In this document: one piece after another, positions 33,328 to 41,808 of the stretch
Position numbering within the stretch: position 1 is the stretch's first letter
How the letters are laid out: each line of letters opens with the position of its first letter
Source of the DNA: Tumebacillus lacus
GTDB lineage: Bacteria > Bacillota > Bacilli > Tumebacillales > Tumebacillaceae
Assembly: GCF_026410385.1 (NCBI RefSeq)
Contig: NZ_JAPMLT010000003.1
Coordinates: 62,001-126,000, forward strand
DNA length: 64,000 bases
Direction of reading: 5' to 3'
Position numbers and translations under genes: made by a program
Notes under the pieces: generated by a model
The model's database searches: none
The model's input: only the letters and a program-made list of their open reading frames with translations
What the model was told of the DNA's origin: nothing

Positions 33328-34488
33328 TTAAATGGAAGTCATTCTCTCCACCGCTTCCTGCATCCGGGCTTCCGTGTTGAGCAGTCCGACGCGGACATAC
33401 CCTTCGCCGTGCGGGCCAAATCCGTTGCCGGGCGCGACCATGACGTGCGCTTTTTCCAGCAGCAGGTCGGCGAAGTCCATCGACTTCATGCCGCCCGGCA
33501 CCGGCACCCAAGTAAAGAAAGAGCCCTTCGGATTGAGCACGTCATATCCGGCCTTTTGCAGCCCGCCGACAAACACGTCGCGACGGCGCTGATATGTCGC
33601 CACCAGATCGCGGACGCAGTCTTGTGAAGAGGTCAGAGCGGTGACGGCGGCGCGCTGAATGAAGGCCGGCACCGAGCAGTAGTAGTGGTCTTGGATCAGG
33701 TTGATCGCAGCGACGACGTCTGCGTTGCCGAGGGCAAATCCGACGCGCCACCCCGCCATGTTGTAGGTCTTGGAGAGCGTGTAAAACTCGATGCCGACTT
33801 CCTTCGCACCGGGCGTCTGCAGGAAGGAGGCCGGCTTTTCCCCGTCAAAACCGATCGCGCCGTACGCAAAGTCGGACGCGACGACGATGCCGTGCTTTTC
33901 GGCAAAGCGAACGGTGTCAGCGTAAAATTCATGCGTGGCGGTCGCCGAAGTCGGGTTGTTCGGGTAGTTGAGGAACATCAATTTTGCCTTGGCGAGCCTG
34001 TCCTGCGGGATCTGCGAATAATCGGGCAGAAAACCGTTTTCCCGAACCAGCGGCATCATGTGCATCTGTGCGCCGGCCAGCGCGATGCCCGACCAGTAGT
34101 CCGGGTAGCCCGGGTCCGGCACCAGCGCGACGTCGCCGGGGTTGAGCAGGCACATCGGCAGTTCGACGAGGCCGGTCTTGCCGCCGAAGAGGATGGCGAC
34201 CTCCTTGGCCGGGTCGAGGTCGACGTCATACTCTTGCTTGTACCAGTGTGCGATCGCTTGTTTCAGCTCGATCAAGCCGGAGAACGGCGGGTATTTGTGC
34301 GTGACCGGGTCGCGCACCTCATGGCGCAGCGAGTCGACGATGTGCGGCGGAGTGGGCAGATCCGGGTTGCCTTGACCGAGGTTGATCACGTCATGCCCGG
34401 CGGCGATGGCGGCGTTGACTTTGGCGACGATGGAAGCAAAAAACTGAGTCGGCAACCCTTGCAGGCGGTCCGATTGATGTATATTCAT
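33328..34488 (-). CDS. mtnE: methionine-salvage aminotransferase
   Basis: A 386-residue class I PLP aminotransferase. NLGQGNPDLPTP opens the fold, FLNYPNNPTSA is the substrate Asn loop, and TLSKTYNMAGWRVGF carries the PLP lysine. Its position directly upstream of the mtn operon supports the final step of salvage, transamination of 2-keto-4-methylthiobutyrate to methionine; sequence alone would also allow another keto-acid substrate. The start follows AAAGGGGAC. It has its own transcription, outside the SAM riboswitch. mtnK and mtnA are not in the window. Confidence 0.85.
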   Translation of the reverse strand: MNIHQSDRLQGLPTQFFASIVAKVNAAIAAGHDVINLGQGNPDLPTPPHIVDSLRHEVRDPVTHKYPPFSGLIELKQAIAHWYKQEYDVDLDPAKEVAILFGGKTGLVELPMCLLNPGDVALVPDPGYPDYWSGIALAGAQMHMMPLVRENGFLPDYSQIPQDRLAKAKLMFLNYPNNPTSATATHEFYADTVRFAEKHGIVVASDFAYGAIGFDGEKPASFLQTPGAKEVGIEFYTLSKTYNMAGWRVGFALGNADVVAAINLIQDHYYCSVPAFIQRAAVTALTSSQDCVRDLVATYQRRRDVFVGGLQKAGYDVLNPKGSFFTWVPVPGGMKSMDFADLLLEKAHVMVAPGNGFGPHGEGYVRVGLLNTEARMQEAVERMTSI

Positions 34489-34533
34489 GGGTTGAAAGTC
34501 CCCTTTCCTTTCGATTCGGTACTACTATACAAC

Positions 34534-34563
34534 AAAAAAAGCCTGCTGGAAAAGCAGGCTTTT
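34534..34563 (-). terminator. terminator of the cadC-cadA-lipoprotein operon
   Basis: AAAGCCTGCT and AGCAGGCTTT pair around GGAA, followed by TTTTTTTG on the minus strand. Confidence 0.85.
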
Positions 34564-34576
34564 GTGACACCGTGGG

Positions 34577-35128
34577 TCAGCTCGGCATCGGAGTCGGGGT
34601 CGGCTTGGCATACCCCTCTTTGTATTTGTTGTCGATGTAGGTGCGGATTTCTTTGACGGTCTTGCCTTTTTCTTTCATCTCGGACGCTTCGACCGCGATG
34701 TCCATGCAGGTGTCGCAGCGGGTGCCGTGGTCATCCCAGACGACGGTACCGTCGCCTTTGACTTCCTTGATGAAGCAGTTCATGTTGTCTTTGTGACCGG
34801 CAGACACACCGCAGCCGCAGTAGCACGGCATGCTTTGCAGAAGTTCGTTGTTTTGCGCGGCTTTGACGTATGCAAATTTGATCTTTTGGTTGGCTTTGTC
34901 CAAGAAGGTCGGCAGTTGATCGACAGACGAGGTGATCTCCTGGATGTCGCCGTTTTGCAGGCGTACTTGTTTTTCGCCGAGAACCGGCTGTTTGGTGCTC
35001 GGAGAAGCGGATTGGGAGCTGTGATCGTGACCCGCAGCCGGGCTTTCTGCTTGCTGCGATCCGCAACCGGCGAGGATGGTGCTGGTCGCGATGATGCCGA
35101 GAACGGCGATGGATGTCCATTTTTTCAT
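34577..35128 (-). CDS. PCYCGC motif lipoprotein
   Basis: A 183-residue exported lipoprotein: lipobox LAGC gives Cys22 as the lipidated residue. A His/Ser-rich linker follows, then the family motif PCYCGCG (about 101-107), NMNCFI and TRCDTCMD, a set of six clustered Cys that may bind a metal or exchange disulfides. Family function is unknown. The start has AAGGAGG upstream. It follows a heavy-metal ATPase by 41 bases and ends at a terminator, so a role in metal handling outside the membrane is a reasonable inference. Confidence 0.87.
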   Translation of the reverse strand: MKKWTSIAVLGIIATSTILAGCGSQQAESPAAGHDHSSQSASPSTKQPVLGEKQVRLQNGDIQEITSSVDQLPTFLDKANQKIKFAYVKAAQNNELLQSMPCYCGCGVSAGHKDNMNCFIKEVKGDGTVVWDDHGTRCDTCMDIAVEASEMKEKGKTVKEIRTYIDNKYKEGYAKPTPTPMPS

Positions 35129-35169
35129 GTGCTGCGCCTCCTTTTTCTAGGCCTTGCTGGCTGATGCTC

Positions 35170-37587
35170 TTATTTGGCGCGAAGCAGCCTCATGCCGTTC
35201 GCGATGACTAGCAATGCGGTGCCGGTGTCGGCGAAGACGGCCATCCACAAATTGGAGAGGCCGAACACGGTCAGCAGCAGGAACACGGCCTTGACGAGCA
35301 AGGAAAACCAGATGTTCTGCTGAATCACGCGCAAGGCCGAGCGGCTCAGTCGCATGGTGAAAGGGAGCTGGGCGAGATCGTCCGACATCAACACGAGGTC
35401 GGCCGTCTCCAAAGCGGTGTCCGTTCCGGCGCCGCCCATGGCGATGCCGATGTCTGCGGTCGCCAAGGCGGGGGCGTCATTGATGCCGTCGCCGACCATG
35501 GCGACCGGGCCGACTTGTTGCTGGAGCGTGCGGATCTGCGCCAATTTTTGCTCGGGGAGCAGTTCGCCGAGCGCCGTGTCGACGCCGACTTGCGCGCCGA
35601 TGGCGTCGGCTGTCCGCTGGTTGTCGCCGGTCAAAAGGACTGTGCGTTCGATGCCTGCCGCTCGCAAGTGCCGGATCGCCTCGACGCTCTCCGGACGGAC
35701 GACGTCCGCGACGGAGAGCAGACCGATGATCGCACGGTCTGCTGCCAGCAGCATGACGGTGCGGCCGAGACGTTGTTCCGCCTCGACGCGATCGGCAGCC
35801 CATCTACTAGTATACCCCATGTCCGCAAACCATGTCGGTTTGCCGATGCGATACGTGATGCCGTCGGCGACTGCTTCCGCCCCTTTTCCGGCATGAGCTT
35901 GAAAATGCTCCACTTTTTGTAGCCGCTCACCCGGATGATGTGTCGCATGCGCCTCGAGGATCGCGCGTGCCAGCGGGTGCTCGGAACGGGACTCGACAGC
36001 GGCGGCGACGGCGAGCACGTCCCGCTCGGTGCGGCCTTCCAGCGCCTCGACGCGCACGACTTCCGGGCGGCCGACGGTGAGCGTGCCCGTCTTGTCAAAG
36101 GCGATGGCGCGGATGCGGCCTGCTTCTTCGAGGAAGGCGCCGCCTTTGATCAGCACGCCCCGTCGGGCCGCGTTGCCGATGGCGGCGACGATGGAGACCG
36201 GCGTCGAGATGACGAGCGCGCACGGGCAGGCGATGACGAGCAAAGCCAGCGCGCGGTAGATCCACTCCGACCAGTCTCCCGCGAACAACAGCGGCGGGAT
36301 CAAAGCGATCAGCAAAGCGAGGATCACCACAGCCGGGGTGTAGACGGCGGCAAAGCGGTCGACAAACTGCTGCGACGGAGCGCGTTGCGCCTGCGCTTCT
36401 TCGACGAGGTGGATCATGCGGGCCAGCGTGGAGTCTTCGACGCGCTTGGTGACGTGAAATTCAAAGGAGCCCGTCTCGTTGATCGTGCCGGCAAAGACGT
36501 CGTCGCCCGTCACTTTGTAGACAGGGATCGATTCGCCGGTGACAGGGGCCTGATTGACGGTGGAACTGCCGGACGAGACGGTGCCGTCCATCGGGATGCG
36601 CTCGCCCGGTCGGACGATGACGATGTCGCCGATGCCGATCTGTTCCAATGGCAGCCGCTCTTCCCGGCCTTGACGGCGGACGAGCGCTTCTTTGGGGGCG
36701 AGGTCCATCAAGGAGCGGATCGAGCGACGGGTGCGCTCCATCGTCTGGGCCTGCAGCCAGTTGCCGACGGCGAACAGAAAGACGACGGTCGCGCCTTCCG
36801 ACCATTCGCCGATCAAAGCCGCTCCGACGGCCGCCACGGTCATGAGAAAGTTCATGTCGAGAGTGAAGGAACGCAGCGCATACAGCCCGGCACGGGCAGC
36901 ATAGAAGCCGCCGGTGAGAATGGCCAGCAGATACAAGAAAATGGCGGTCAGGCCGCCGGGCCCTGCGTACTCAGCGACGAATCCCGCGCCGAGCAGGACG
37001 CCGGAGACGGCGGTGAGGATCGTGCGTTTGTGACGGTCCCAGAAGGAGGCGGTCTGGCTGGCGGCTGCCGGGACGGCCGCGTCGGAGGTCGTCTCCAGCA
37101 CGGTGCCGCGATAGCCGACCTGTTCGACAGCGCGGATCATCGCCGGAATGGCGGCGGTGTGGACGGCGGTCATTTTCGTCGTGTTGAAATTGACCTGCAA
37201 CTCGCGCACGCCGTCCAGTTTGCCCACGACGCGCTCGACGGTGCGCGCACACTCCCCGCAGTCCATGCCGTCGATGTGAAAGACGGTGCGAGCCTCCCCC
37301 GGCATCAAGCGCAGATCGGCGGCCGATGCGGACGCAGCATCGTCCAAGACGAGCAACTCTTCTCCGACTGCACCGCAAGATGTCGCGTCGCAACAGGAAG
37401 CAGGACTCGCGGACTGTTCATCCACGACGCAGGTCGTATCCGTGCAACATGATGCGATACTCGCATCGTGTTCATCCCCGGCGCATGATGTGTCCGCGCA
37501 GCATGATCCCGTCAGCGGGAGTTCGTGATGGTCTTGGCGTTCCTCATCATGGTCATGGTCATGATGAGGGCCGTGTCGAGTTCCCAT
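35170..37587 (-). CDS. cadA: heavy-metal translocating P1B-type ATPase with triple Cys-rich N-terminal repeat
   Basis: An 805-residue exporter. After a His/Asp-rich stretch (5-21) come three copies of S-C-C-x2-T-[ST]-C spaced exactly 18 residues apart (C29, C47 and C65 as first Cys), then one HMA domain with GMDCGEC (C110, C113). The membrane CPC motif is at 454-456, the phosphorylated Asp at 498 (DKTGT), with TGES and GDGINDAP further on. The CPC motif and cadC-like neighbour favour Cd, Zn or Pb export. The start follows GGAGGGGGAG. The gene name is by analogy. Confidence 0.9.
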   Translation of the reverse strand: MGTRHGPHHDHDHDEERQDHHELPLTGSCCADTSCAGDEHDASIASCCTDTTCVVDEQSASPASCCDATSCGAVGEELLVLDDAASASAADLRLMPGEARTVFHIDGMDCGECARTVERVVGKLDGVRELQVNFNTTKMTAVHTAAIPAMIRAVEQVGYRGTVLETTSDAAVPAAASQTASFWDRHKRTILTAVSGVLLGAGFVAEYAGPGGLTAIFLYLLAILTGGFYAARAGLYALRSFTLDMNFLMTVAAVGAALIGEWSEGATVVFLFAVGNWLQAQTMERTRRSIRSLMDLAPKEALVRRQGREERLPLEQIGIGDIVIVRPGERIPMDGTVSSGSSTVNQAPVTGESIPVYKVTGDDVFAGTINETGSFEFHVTKRVEDSTLARMIHLVEEAQAQRAPSQQFVDRFAAVYTPAVVILALLIALIPPLLFAGDWSEWIYRALALLVIACPCALVISTPVSIVAAIGNAARRGVLIKGGAFLEEAGRIRAIAFDKTGTLTVGRPEVVRVEALEGRTERDVLAVAAAVESRSEHPLARAILEAHATHHPGERLQKVEHFQAHAGKGAEAVADGITYRIGKPTWFADMGYTSRWAADRVEAEQRLGRTVMLLAADRAIIGLLSVADVVRPESVEAIRHLRAAGIERTVLLTGDNQRTADAIGAQVGVDTALGELLPEQKLAQIRTLQQQVGPVAMVGDGINDAPALATADIGIAMGGAGTDTALETADLVLMSDDLAQLPFTMRLSRSALRVIQQNIWFSLLVKAVFLLLTVFGLSNLWMAVFADTGTALLVIANGMRLLRAK
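37366..37506 (-). repeat. tandem 54-bp repeats encoding the Cys-rich units of the ATPase
   Basis: Two full and one partial copy of an 18-residue unit beginning SCC lie at residues 28-45, 46-63 and 64-74. They keep the reading frame. Confidence 0.75.
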
Positions 37588-37620
37588 TTTGTCTCCCCCT
37601 CCTCGGTCTTGACAAGATGC

Positions 37621-37968
37621 TTATCGATGCGACACATGGTGCAACCCCGTCTCAAACAGGGTCTTGATGTGCTCATCGTCGATGTTGTAGTACGCGACGC
37701 GCCCTTCCTTGCGCCGTTTGATGATGCGGAGATTGCGCAGGTTGCGCAGTTGATGCGAGACGGCCGACTGGGTCATCTCCAACACCGCGGCGAGGTCGCA
37801 CACGCACATTTCCGACTGCACCAGCGCATGCAAAATGCGCACTCGCGTCGGATCTCCCATCGCCTGAAAGATCGCCGCCACATCCCGGACCTGATCCTCC
37901 GCCAACTGTTTCTCCCGCACCCGGGCCACCGTCTCGTGATGGTTCACGTTGTAACAGACACGCTCCAC
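37621..37968 (-). CDS. cadC: ArsR/SmtB family metal-sensing repressor
   Basis: A 115-residue winged-helix repressor. DPTRVRILHAL begins the DNA-binding core, MCVCDLAAVLEMTQSAVSHQLRNL is the recognition region with the alpha3 CVC metal motif typical of CadC, and the C-terminal DDEHIKTLFETGLHH provides alpha5-type ligands. Cys in RVCYNVNHH near the N-terminus completes a CadC-like site. I choose the GTG at 37968 (AAGGGGG eight bases upstream) because the longer TTG frame from 38025 would run through the operator. It should repress its own operon until Cd, Pb or Zn binds. Confidence 0.88.
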   Translation of the reverse strand: MERVCYNVNHHETVARVREKQLAEDQVRDVAAIFQAMGDPTRVRILHALVQSEMCVCDLAAVLEMTQSAVSHQLRNLRNLRIIKRRKEGRVAYYNIDDEHIKTLFETGLHHVSHR

Positions 37969-37991
37969 ATCGTTCACCCCCTTTTCATCAT

Positions 37992-38015
37992 CATATATGA
38001 GCAACTGTTCATATG
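37992..38015. promoter_or_regulatory. ArsR/SmtB-type operator
   Basis: The 24 bases form the imperfect palindrome CATATGAACAG-TT-GCTCATATATG read on the minus strand. It contains ATGAACAGTT, the classic SmtB/CzrA half-site, and lies directly downstream of the -10 box of cadC. Confidence 0.8.
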
Positions 38016-38023
38016 TTACCCCC

Positions 38024-38053
38024 AATCTATCGCACCATGTCCGCTCTTGTCAA
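38024..38053 (-). promoter_or_regulatory. promoter of the cadC operon
   Basis: TTGACA (38048-38053) is followed after 18 bases by TAGATT (38024-38029). The operator at 37992-38015 begins eight bases downstream, so a bound repressor blocks initiation or clearance. Confidence 0.65.
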
Positions 38054-38124
38054 CGGACAACCATCCATACGTTTCGGACAGGTCGCACATACACTGCTAA
38101 GAGCAAACAGGAGGTGCCAGCAGC

Positions 38125-38346
38125 ATGGCCAGCATCAATCCGGAAACGCAAGACACGCTGCAAACGCAGCACACAATGCGTGAACGCGCCCGGCAGTTGA
38201 AGGGCGAGATCGTGATCGGCCGCCTGACCGCCGTCAGCCAAACCACTCTGCGCGTACGCACGTACGGCAGCGTGGGGCGGCTGTTCCTCGTCATCCCGGT
38301 TCGGCTGCGCAACGTGCAGGACCTTTTCACCCACCCCTCCGCCTGA
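38125..38346 (+). CDS. small basic protein, 73 aa
   Basis: I do not recognise it. The start has AGGAGG ten bases upstream. Residues 1-25 are polar and helix-prone; residues 25-65 look like a small beta barrel (IVIGRLTAVSQTTLRVRTYG then LFLVIPVRL), perhaps an Sm- or KOW-like fold. It is divergent from cadC and followed by another small gene with a similar N-terminal beta region, but no clear sequence identity between the two. Confidence 0.65.
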   Translation: MASINPETQDTLQTQHTMRERARQLKGEIVIGRLTAVSQTTLRVRTYGSVGRLFLVIPVRLRNVQDLFTHPSA

Positions 38347-38465
38347 CAGCCAGACATTCGACCATTTTCACACATTCGCGCCACATTTCAGCGAATGCGG
38401 AATGCTTGGCCCCCTCTTGTTTCGTACATTGATCAAGAAAACACGCACAGAGGAGGTGTATCAAG

Positions 38466-38786
38466 ATGGCGATCACTCAAACTCATGCCCAGAGCTATCT
38501 CGGCAAACCGGTCGTCTGCCAATGCCGGGACGGACGCCGTCATGTCGGTGTCGTCCACCGCGTGACGAACGACGGGATCTACCTGCAACAAGGTACCGGC
38601 CTCGCATCGGCAGAAGGCAAAGAAGCTGCGTTCACCCACGCGGATCAAGCAGGAGACCTGCAGGCGGAAGCGGTGTTCTGGCCGCTTTTGTTCCTCCCCT
38701 TCTTCACGCTGGCAGCTCTCTCTCCTTGGTTTGGTCCTTGGGGATACGGCTACGGATATCGCGGTTACGGCCGCTACTGGTTGTAA
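38466..38786 (+). CDS. small protein with hydrophobic, Gly/Tyr-rich C-terminus, 106 aa
   Basis: Not recognised by name. The start has GAGGAGG nine bases upstream. Residues 10-45 (YLGKPVVCQCRDGRRHVGVV then GIYLQQG) look like an Sm-like strand pair; residues 70-88 are a hydrophobic stretch (FWPLLFLPFFTLAAL), and the tail WGYGYGYRGYGRYW is Gly/Tyr/Trp-rich. Such proteins occur in spore or envelope contexts in Bacillota; that is only a suggestion. A bidirectional terminator follows. Confidence 0.7.
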   Translation: MAITQTHAQSYLGKPVVCQCRDGRRHVGVVHRVTNDGIYLQQGTGLASAEGKEAAFTHADQAGDLQAEAVFWPLLFLPFFTLAALSPWFGPWGYGYGYRGYGRYWL

Positions 38787-38796
38787 TCTCACAGCG

Positions 38797-38835
38797 AAAA
38801 AAGACCAACTCCCCGTTTGGCGGGGGTTGGTCTTT
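38797..38835. terminator. bidirectional terminator between small gene and chromate transporter
   Basis: AAAGACCAACTCCCC pairs with GGGGGTTGGTCTTT around GTTTGGC. Confidence 0.8.
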
Positions 38836-38838
38836 CTC

Positions 38839-40029
38839 TTATCCCAATAAAAATCCGATCAATCCGCCGCCGAGCACGAGCCACGCCGAGTTGATTTTCA
38901 ACCGGAAGACGAGCAGCAGCGCGACGGCGGCCAGCCCGACGGTCAGCCCGTCGACCAGCGCGGTGTATCCGAGTTTCCACGAGACGAGCCCCATCAACGC
39001 CAGCGACGCGACGTTGACCCCGTCGAGAAATCCGGACATCCACGGCGAGCGGCGCAGTTTGGCGATCAGGCGATGAGTGAGCGCGACGAACACGAACGCG
39101 GGCAGGAAGATCGCCAGCGTCGCAAGCAACGCCCCCGGCACGCCGTCGATCAGGTAACCGATAAAGGTCGCGGTGGTAAACACCGGCCCTGGTGTGAACT
39201 GGCCGATGGCGACGCTGTCCAGCAACTGCTGCGCGGTGATCGCACCGGTGCGATCCACAAAGTCGGTCTGCAAGAACGCGAGCAGGACGTAGCCGCTCCC
39301 GTACAGCACCGAACCGATTTTCAAGAAGGTGAAAAACAGAGCAGACAGAGACATCGCCGACTGAGCGGCCTTTTCCGGCAGATCGGCCATATACAGACCA
39401 GGCAGCGGCAGAAAGAGGGACGCGGATGCGTTGCCGATCCGATGGCGGTTATAGATCAACATGACACCAAGACCTGCCAGAGCGAGCAACAGGATCTCGT
39501 TGAGCCCGAGCAGCGTCAGGACCACCACGGCAGCCCCGGCGATCCCGGTGGAGACGTTTTTCACCGCCGAGCGGCCGAGTCCCCACAAAGCCTGCAGGAC
39601 GATGGCGAAGATGACCGGCTTGATCCCGTAGAGGATACTGCCGACGGCGGGCACCGTGCCGAACGCGGTGTACATGACGGCAAACAGCAGCACGATCAGC
39701 ATCGCCGGCACGATGAAGCAACTGCCCGCGAGCAGCAGACCGAGCCACCCGGCGCGCTGGTAGCCGATGTGGATCGCCAGTTCGGTCGAGTTGGGTCCCG
39801 GGATCAGGTTGGACGCACCGAGCAGATCAAGAAACTGATCGCGGGACAGCCATTTGCGCTTTTTGACCAGTTCGTCGTCCATCATGGCGATGTGGGCAGC
39901 CGGGCCGCCGAACGCGATGGTGCCGAGCTTGAGAAAGACGGCTGCGACTTCCTTCTGCCGTGCGCGACGTTCGGCCGGGTCAAGGTCGCGGTAGGCGATC
40001 TCTTGATCCGGGGCATGGTGTTCGTTCAT
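38839..40029 (-). CDS. chrA: chromate transporter, two-domain ChrA type
   Basis: A 396-residue membrane protein with two CHR domains of about 180 residues (about 25-200 and 230-395). The first has FGGPAAHIAMM and GASNLIPGPNSTELAIHIG; the second has GSGYVLLAFLQ and AIGQFTPGPVFTTATFIG, so each carries the N/Q-x-IPGP or TPGP signature of the family. About ten to twelve membrane helices are predicted. It probably exports chromate by proton-linked antiport. The start has GTAGGAGG upstream. It lies downstream of the multicopper oxidase but beyond a terminator. Confidence 0.92.
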   Translation of the reverse strand: MNEHHAPDQEIAYRDLDPAERRARQKEVAAVFLKLGTIAFGGPAAHIAMMDDELVKKRKWLSRDQFLDLLGASNLIPGPNSTELAIHIGYQRAGWLGLLLAGSCFIVPAMLIVLLFAVMYTAFGTVPAVGSILYGIKPVIFAIVLQALWGLGRSAVKNVSTGIAGAAVVVLTLLGLNEILLLALAGLGVMLIYNRHRIGNASASLFLPLPGLYMADLPEKAAQSAMSLSALFFTFLKIGSVLYGSGYVLLAFLQTDFVDRTGAITAQQLLDSVAIGQFTPGPVFTTATFIGYLIDGVPGALLATLAIFLPAFVFVALTHRLIAKLRRSPWMSGFLDGVNVASLALMGLVSWKLGYTALVDGLTVGLAAVALLLVFRLKINSAWLVLGGGLIGFLLG

Positions 40030-40110
40030 GAACAGGCCTCCTACTGGAAACGATGATGATTTCGCGAATATAATAGGCGATTTCCGATAAAATGTCTATG
40101 CAAATTAACA

Positions 40111-40142
40111 AAATAAAGCCGAGGTGTGCGCCACCTCGGCTT
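40111..40142 (-). terminator. terminator after the multicopper oxidase
   Basis: GCCGAGGTG and CACCTCGGC pair around a short loop, followed by TTTATTTTG on the minus strand. Confidence 0.8.
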
Positions 40143-40151
40143 CTCTCTTTG

Positions 40152-41735
40152 TTATTCCGGATTGTTGCCCGCTGTCGGATCGGGCGTGAACGACGGTTTG
40201 TAGCCGTCATAGTTGACATGCGTCATCATCCCTGCCGCCGCGTGGTGCAGGTCGTGGCAGTGGAGCATCCAATTGCCGTCGTTGTCGGCGGTGAAGGCGA
40301 TCTCGTACGTTTCACCCGGCCGCACGTTCAACGTGTCTTTGAGCAACGGCGCGCCGCTCACCGCTTTGCCGTCTTTGGACAGCACGCGGAAAAAGTGGCC
40401 GTGCAGATGCATCGGGTGATCGGACGTACCGGGGTTGGTCAGGGTAAATTTGACCTGCTGACCTTTCTTCACGTTCACTTGCTCGGTGTTTGGGAAGGTC
40501 TTGCCGTTGATCGTGTAGACCTCGTTGCCGTTGCTGTCTTTTTTCGAATCGAGGACGAAGTGCTTTTCAATATCGTAGATCGGCTGTGCGGCGGCCGCAT
40601 CCCCTTTGCCGTAGCGGGAGATGTCGACGAGTGCCGGGTTGGCCTCGCCGTCCGCTTCGCGGTCGACCGCTTTCAGGTCGCCGGTGTAGACGACCGGGAT
40701 CTTCAGCTCGCGGGCTGCTTCCGCTTCATCGTGATAGTCGATGGTGAACGGCGTGCCGTCGGCGACAAACTCGATGTCATAGCGTTCACCCGGCGCGATC
40801 TCAAACATCTCCGCGCCTTCGAGCAGCGGCGCGTCGGCGATCGCTTGGCCGTCGGTGTGGGTGATGCGATACGGTTGGCCTTGCAGGTGAACACGGTGGC
40901 GCATGAAGCCGGCGTTGATGAAGCGGAGTTTGACCGTCTCGCCCTTTGTGACTTCGAGACGGCCGATGTCAGAACCGGCCTTGCCGTTGACGGTGTAGAC
41001 GTTGTACATCATCTTCATCATCGCATCATGAGTCATCTCGCCGCTCATGCCGCTCATGTCGTGGCCGCTGTGATCCATGCCGTCCCCTGTGTTGCTGTTG
41101 CCCCTATCATGCCCGCTGTGGTCGGTGGACGATTTACCCTTTTCGGCGGTCGCGCCAAACATTTGCGGGTTCCACTCATCGAGGACGAGCGTGTAGTCGC
41201 GGTCGTACGTGACCGTCGGCTGTTTCGGCTCGACGACCAGCGTGCCGTAGAGCCCGCGGTCGACCTGATTGGCGCCGTCTTGATGGGAGTGGTACCAATA
41301 CGTGCCCGGCACAGTCGCCACAAACTCATACGTAAACGACTCGCCCGGCTTGACCGCGTTTTGCGTGACGCCCGGGATGCCGTCCATCGCGTTTGGCACC
41401 GGATAGCCGTGCCAGTGGATCGAGACCGGCTCGGACAGCGAGTTGTTCAGCACGACTTTGACGCGGTCGCCTTCCGTGACGCGGACTTGTCCGCCCGGCA
41501 CGGTGCCGTTGTACGTCCAGGCCGGGACCTCCAAGCCTTCTTTCAAGACCCAGTTGCTTTCCTTTGCTTCCAAAACAAACTCTTTATACGCACCCTGCCC
41601 GTCCGTCTTGGCAGCAGCCGGGACGGTCATGGTCGCGGTCTGTTGCGCCTCCGGCTGCCAGAGCGCATAGCCGCCGAGCGTGGCACCGATCACGGCGAGG
41701 CCGCCGATCAGACCGATCCATACAGATCTGTTCAT
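40152..41735 (-). CDS. secreted multicopper oxidase with His/Met-rich insert
   Basis: A 527-residue exported oxidase anchored or cleaved at an N-terminal helix (5-27). Copper-site motifs appear in order: HWHG, YWYHSH, HPMHLHGHFF and HCHDLHHAAAGMM, which together build the type 1 site and trinuclear cluster. Between the first and second cupredoxin domains lies an insert rich in His, Met and Asp (DHSGHD twice, then SGMSGEM), as in CueO- and PcoA-like copper oxidases, suggesting Cu(I) or metal oxidation rather than laccase activity. The start has GAGAGGTGA upstream. It follows a two-component system by 73 bases. Confidence 0.92.
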   Translation of the reverse strand: MNRSVWIGLIGGLAVIGATLGGYALWQPEAQQTATMTVPAAAKTDGQGAYKEFVLEAKESNWVLKEGLEVPAWTYNGTVPGGQVRVTEGDRVKVVLNNSLSEPVSIHWHGYPVPNAMDGIPGVTQNAVKPGESFTYEFVATVPGTYWYHSHQDGANQVDRGLYGTLVVEPKQPTVTYDRDYTLVLDEWNPQMFGATAEKGKSSTDHSGHDRGNSNTGDGMDHSGHDMSGMSGEMTHDAMMKMMYNVYTVNGKAGSDIGRLEVTKGETVKLRFINAGFMRHRVHLQGQPYRITHTDGQAIADAPLLEGAEMFEIAPGERYDIEFVADGTPFTIDYHDEAEAARELKIPVVYTGDLKAVDREADGEANPALVDISRYGKGDAAAAQPIYDIEKHFVLDSKKDSNGNEVYTINGKTFPNTEQVNVKKGQQVKFTLTNPGTSDHPMHLHGHFFRVLSKDGKAVSGAPLLKDTLNVRPGETYEIAFTADNDGNWMLHCHDLHHAAAGMMTHVNYDGYKPSFTPDPTAGNNPE

Positions 41736-41808
41736 GTGGGGTCACCTCTCTCCAAAAATTTCTGATTGAGGTCATTGTACCCGCACAATGTGTAGATCTC
41801 GTGTAGCA

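Noticed and set aside
35935-37452. A 505-codon plus-strand frame antisense to the metal ATPase
   Set aside because: Composition typical of antisense shadows; the minus strand carries a complete P-type ATPase.
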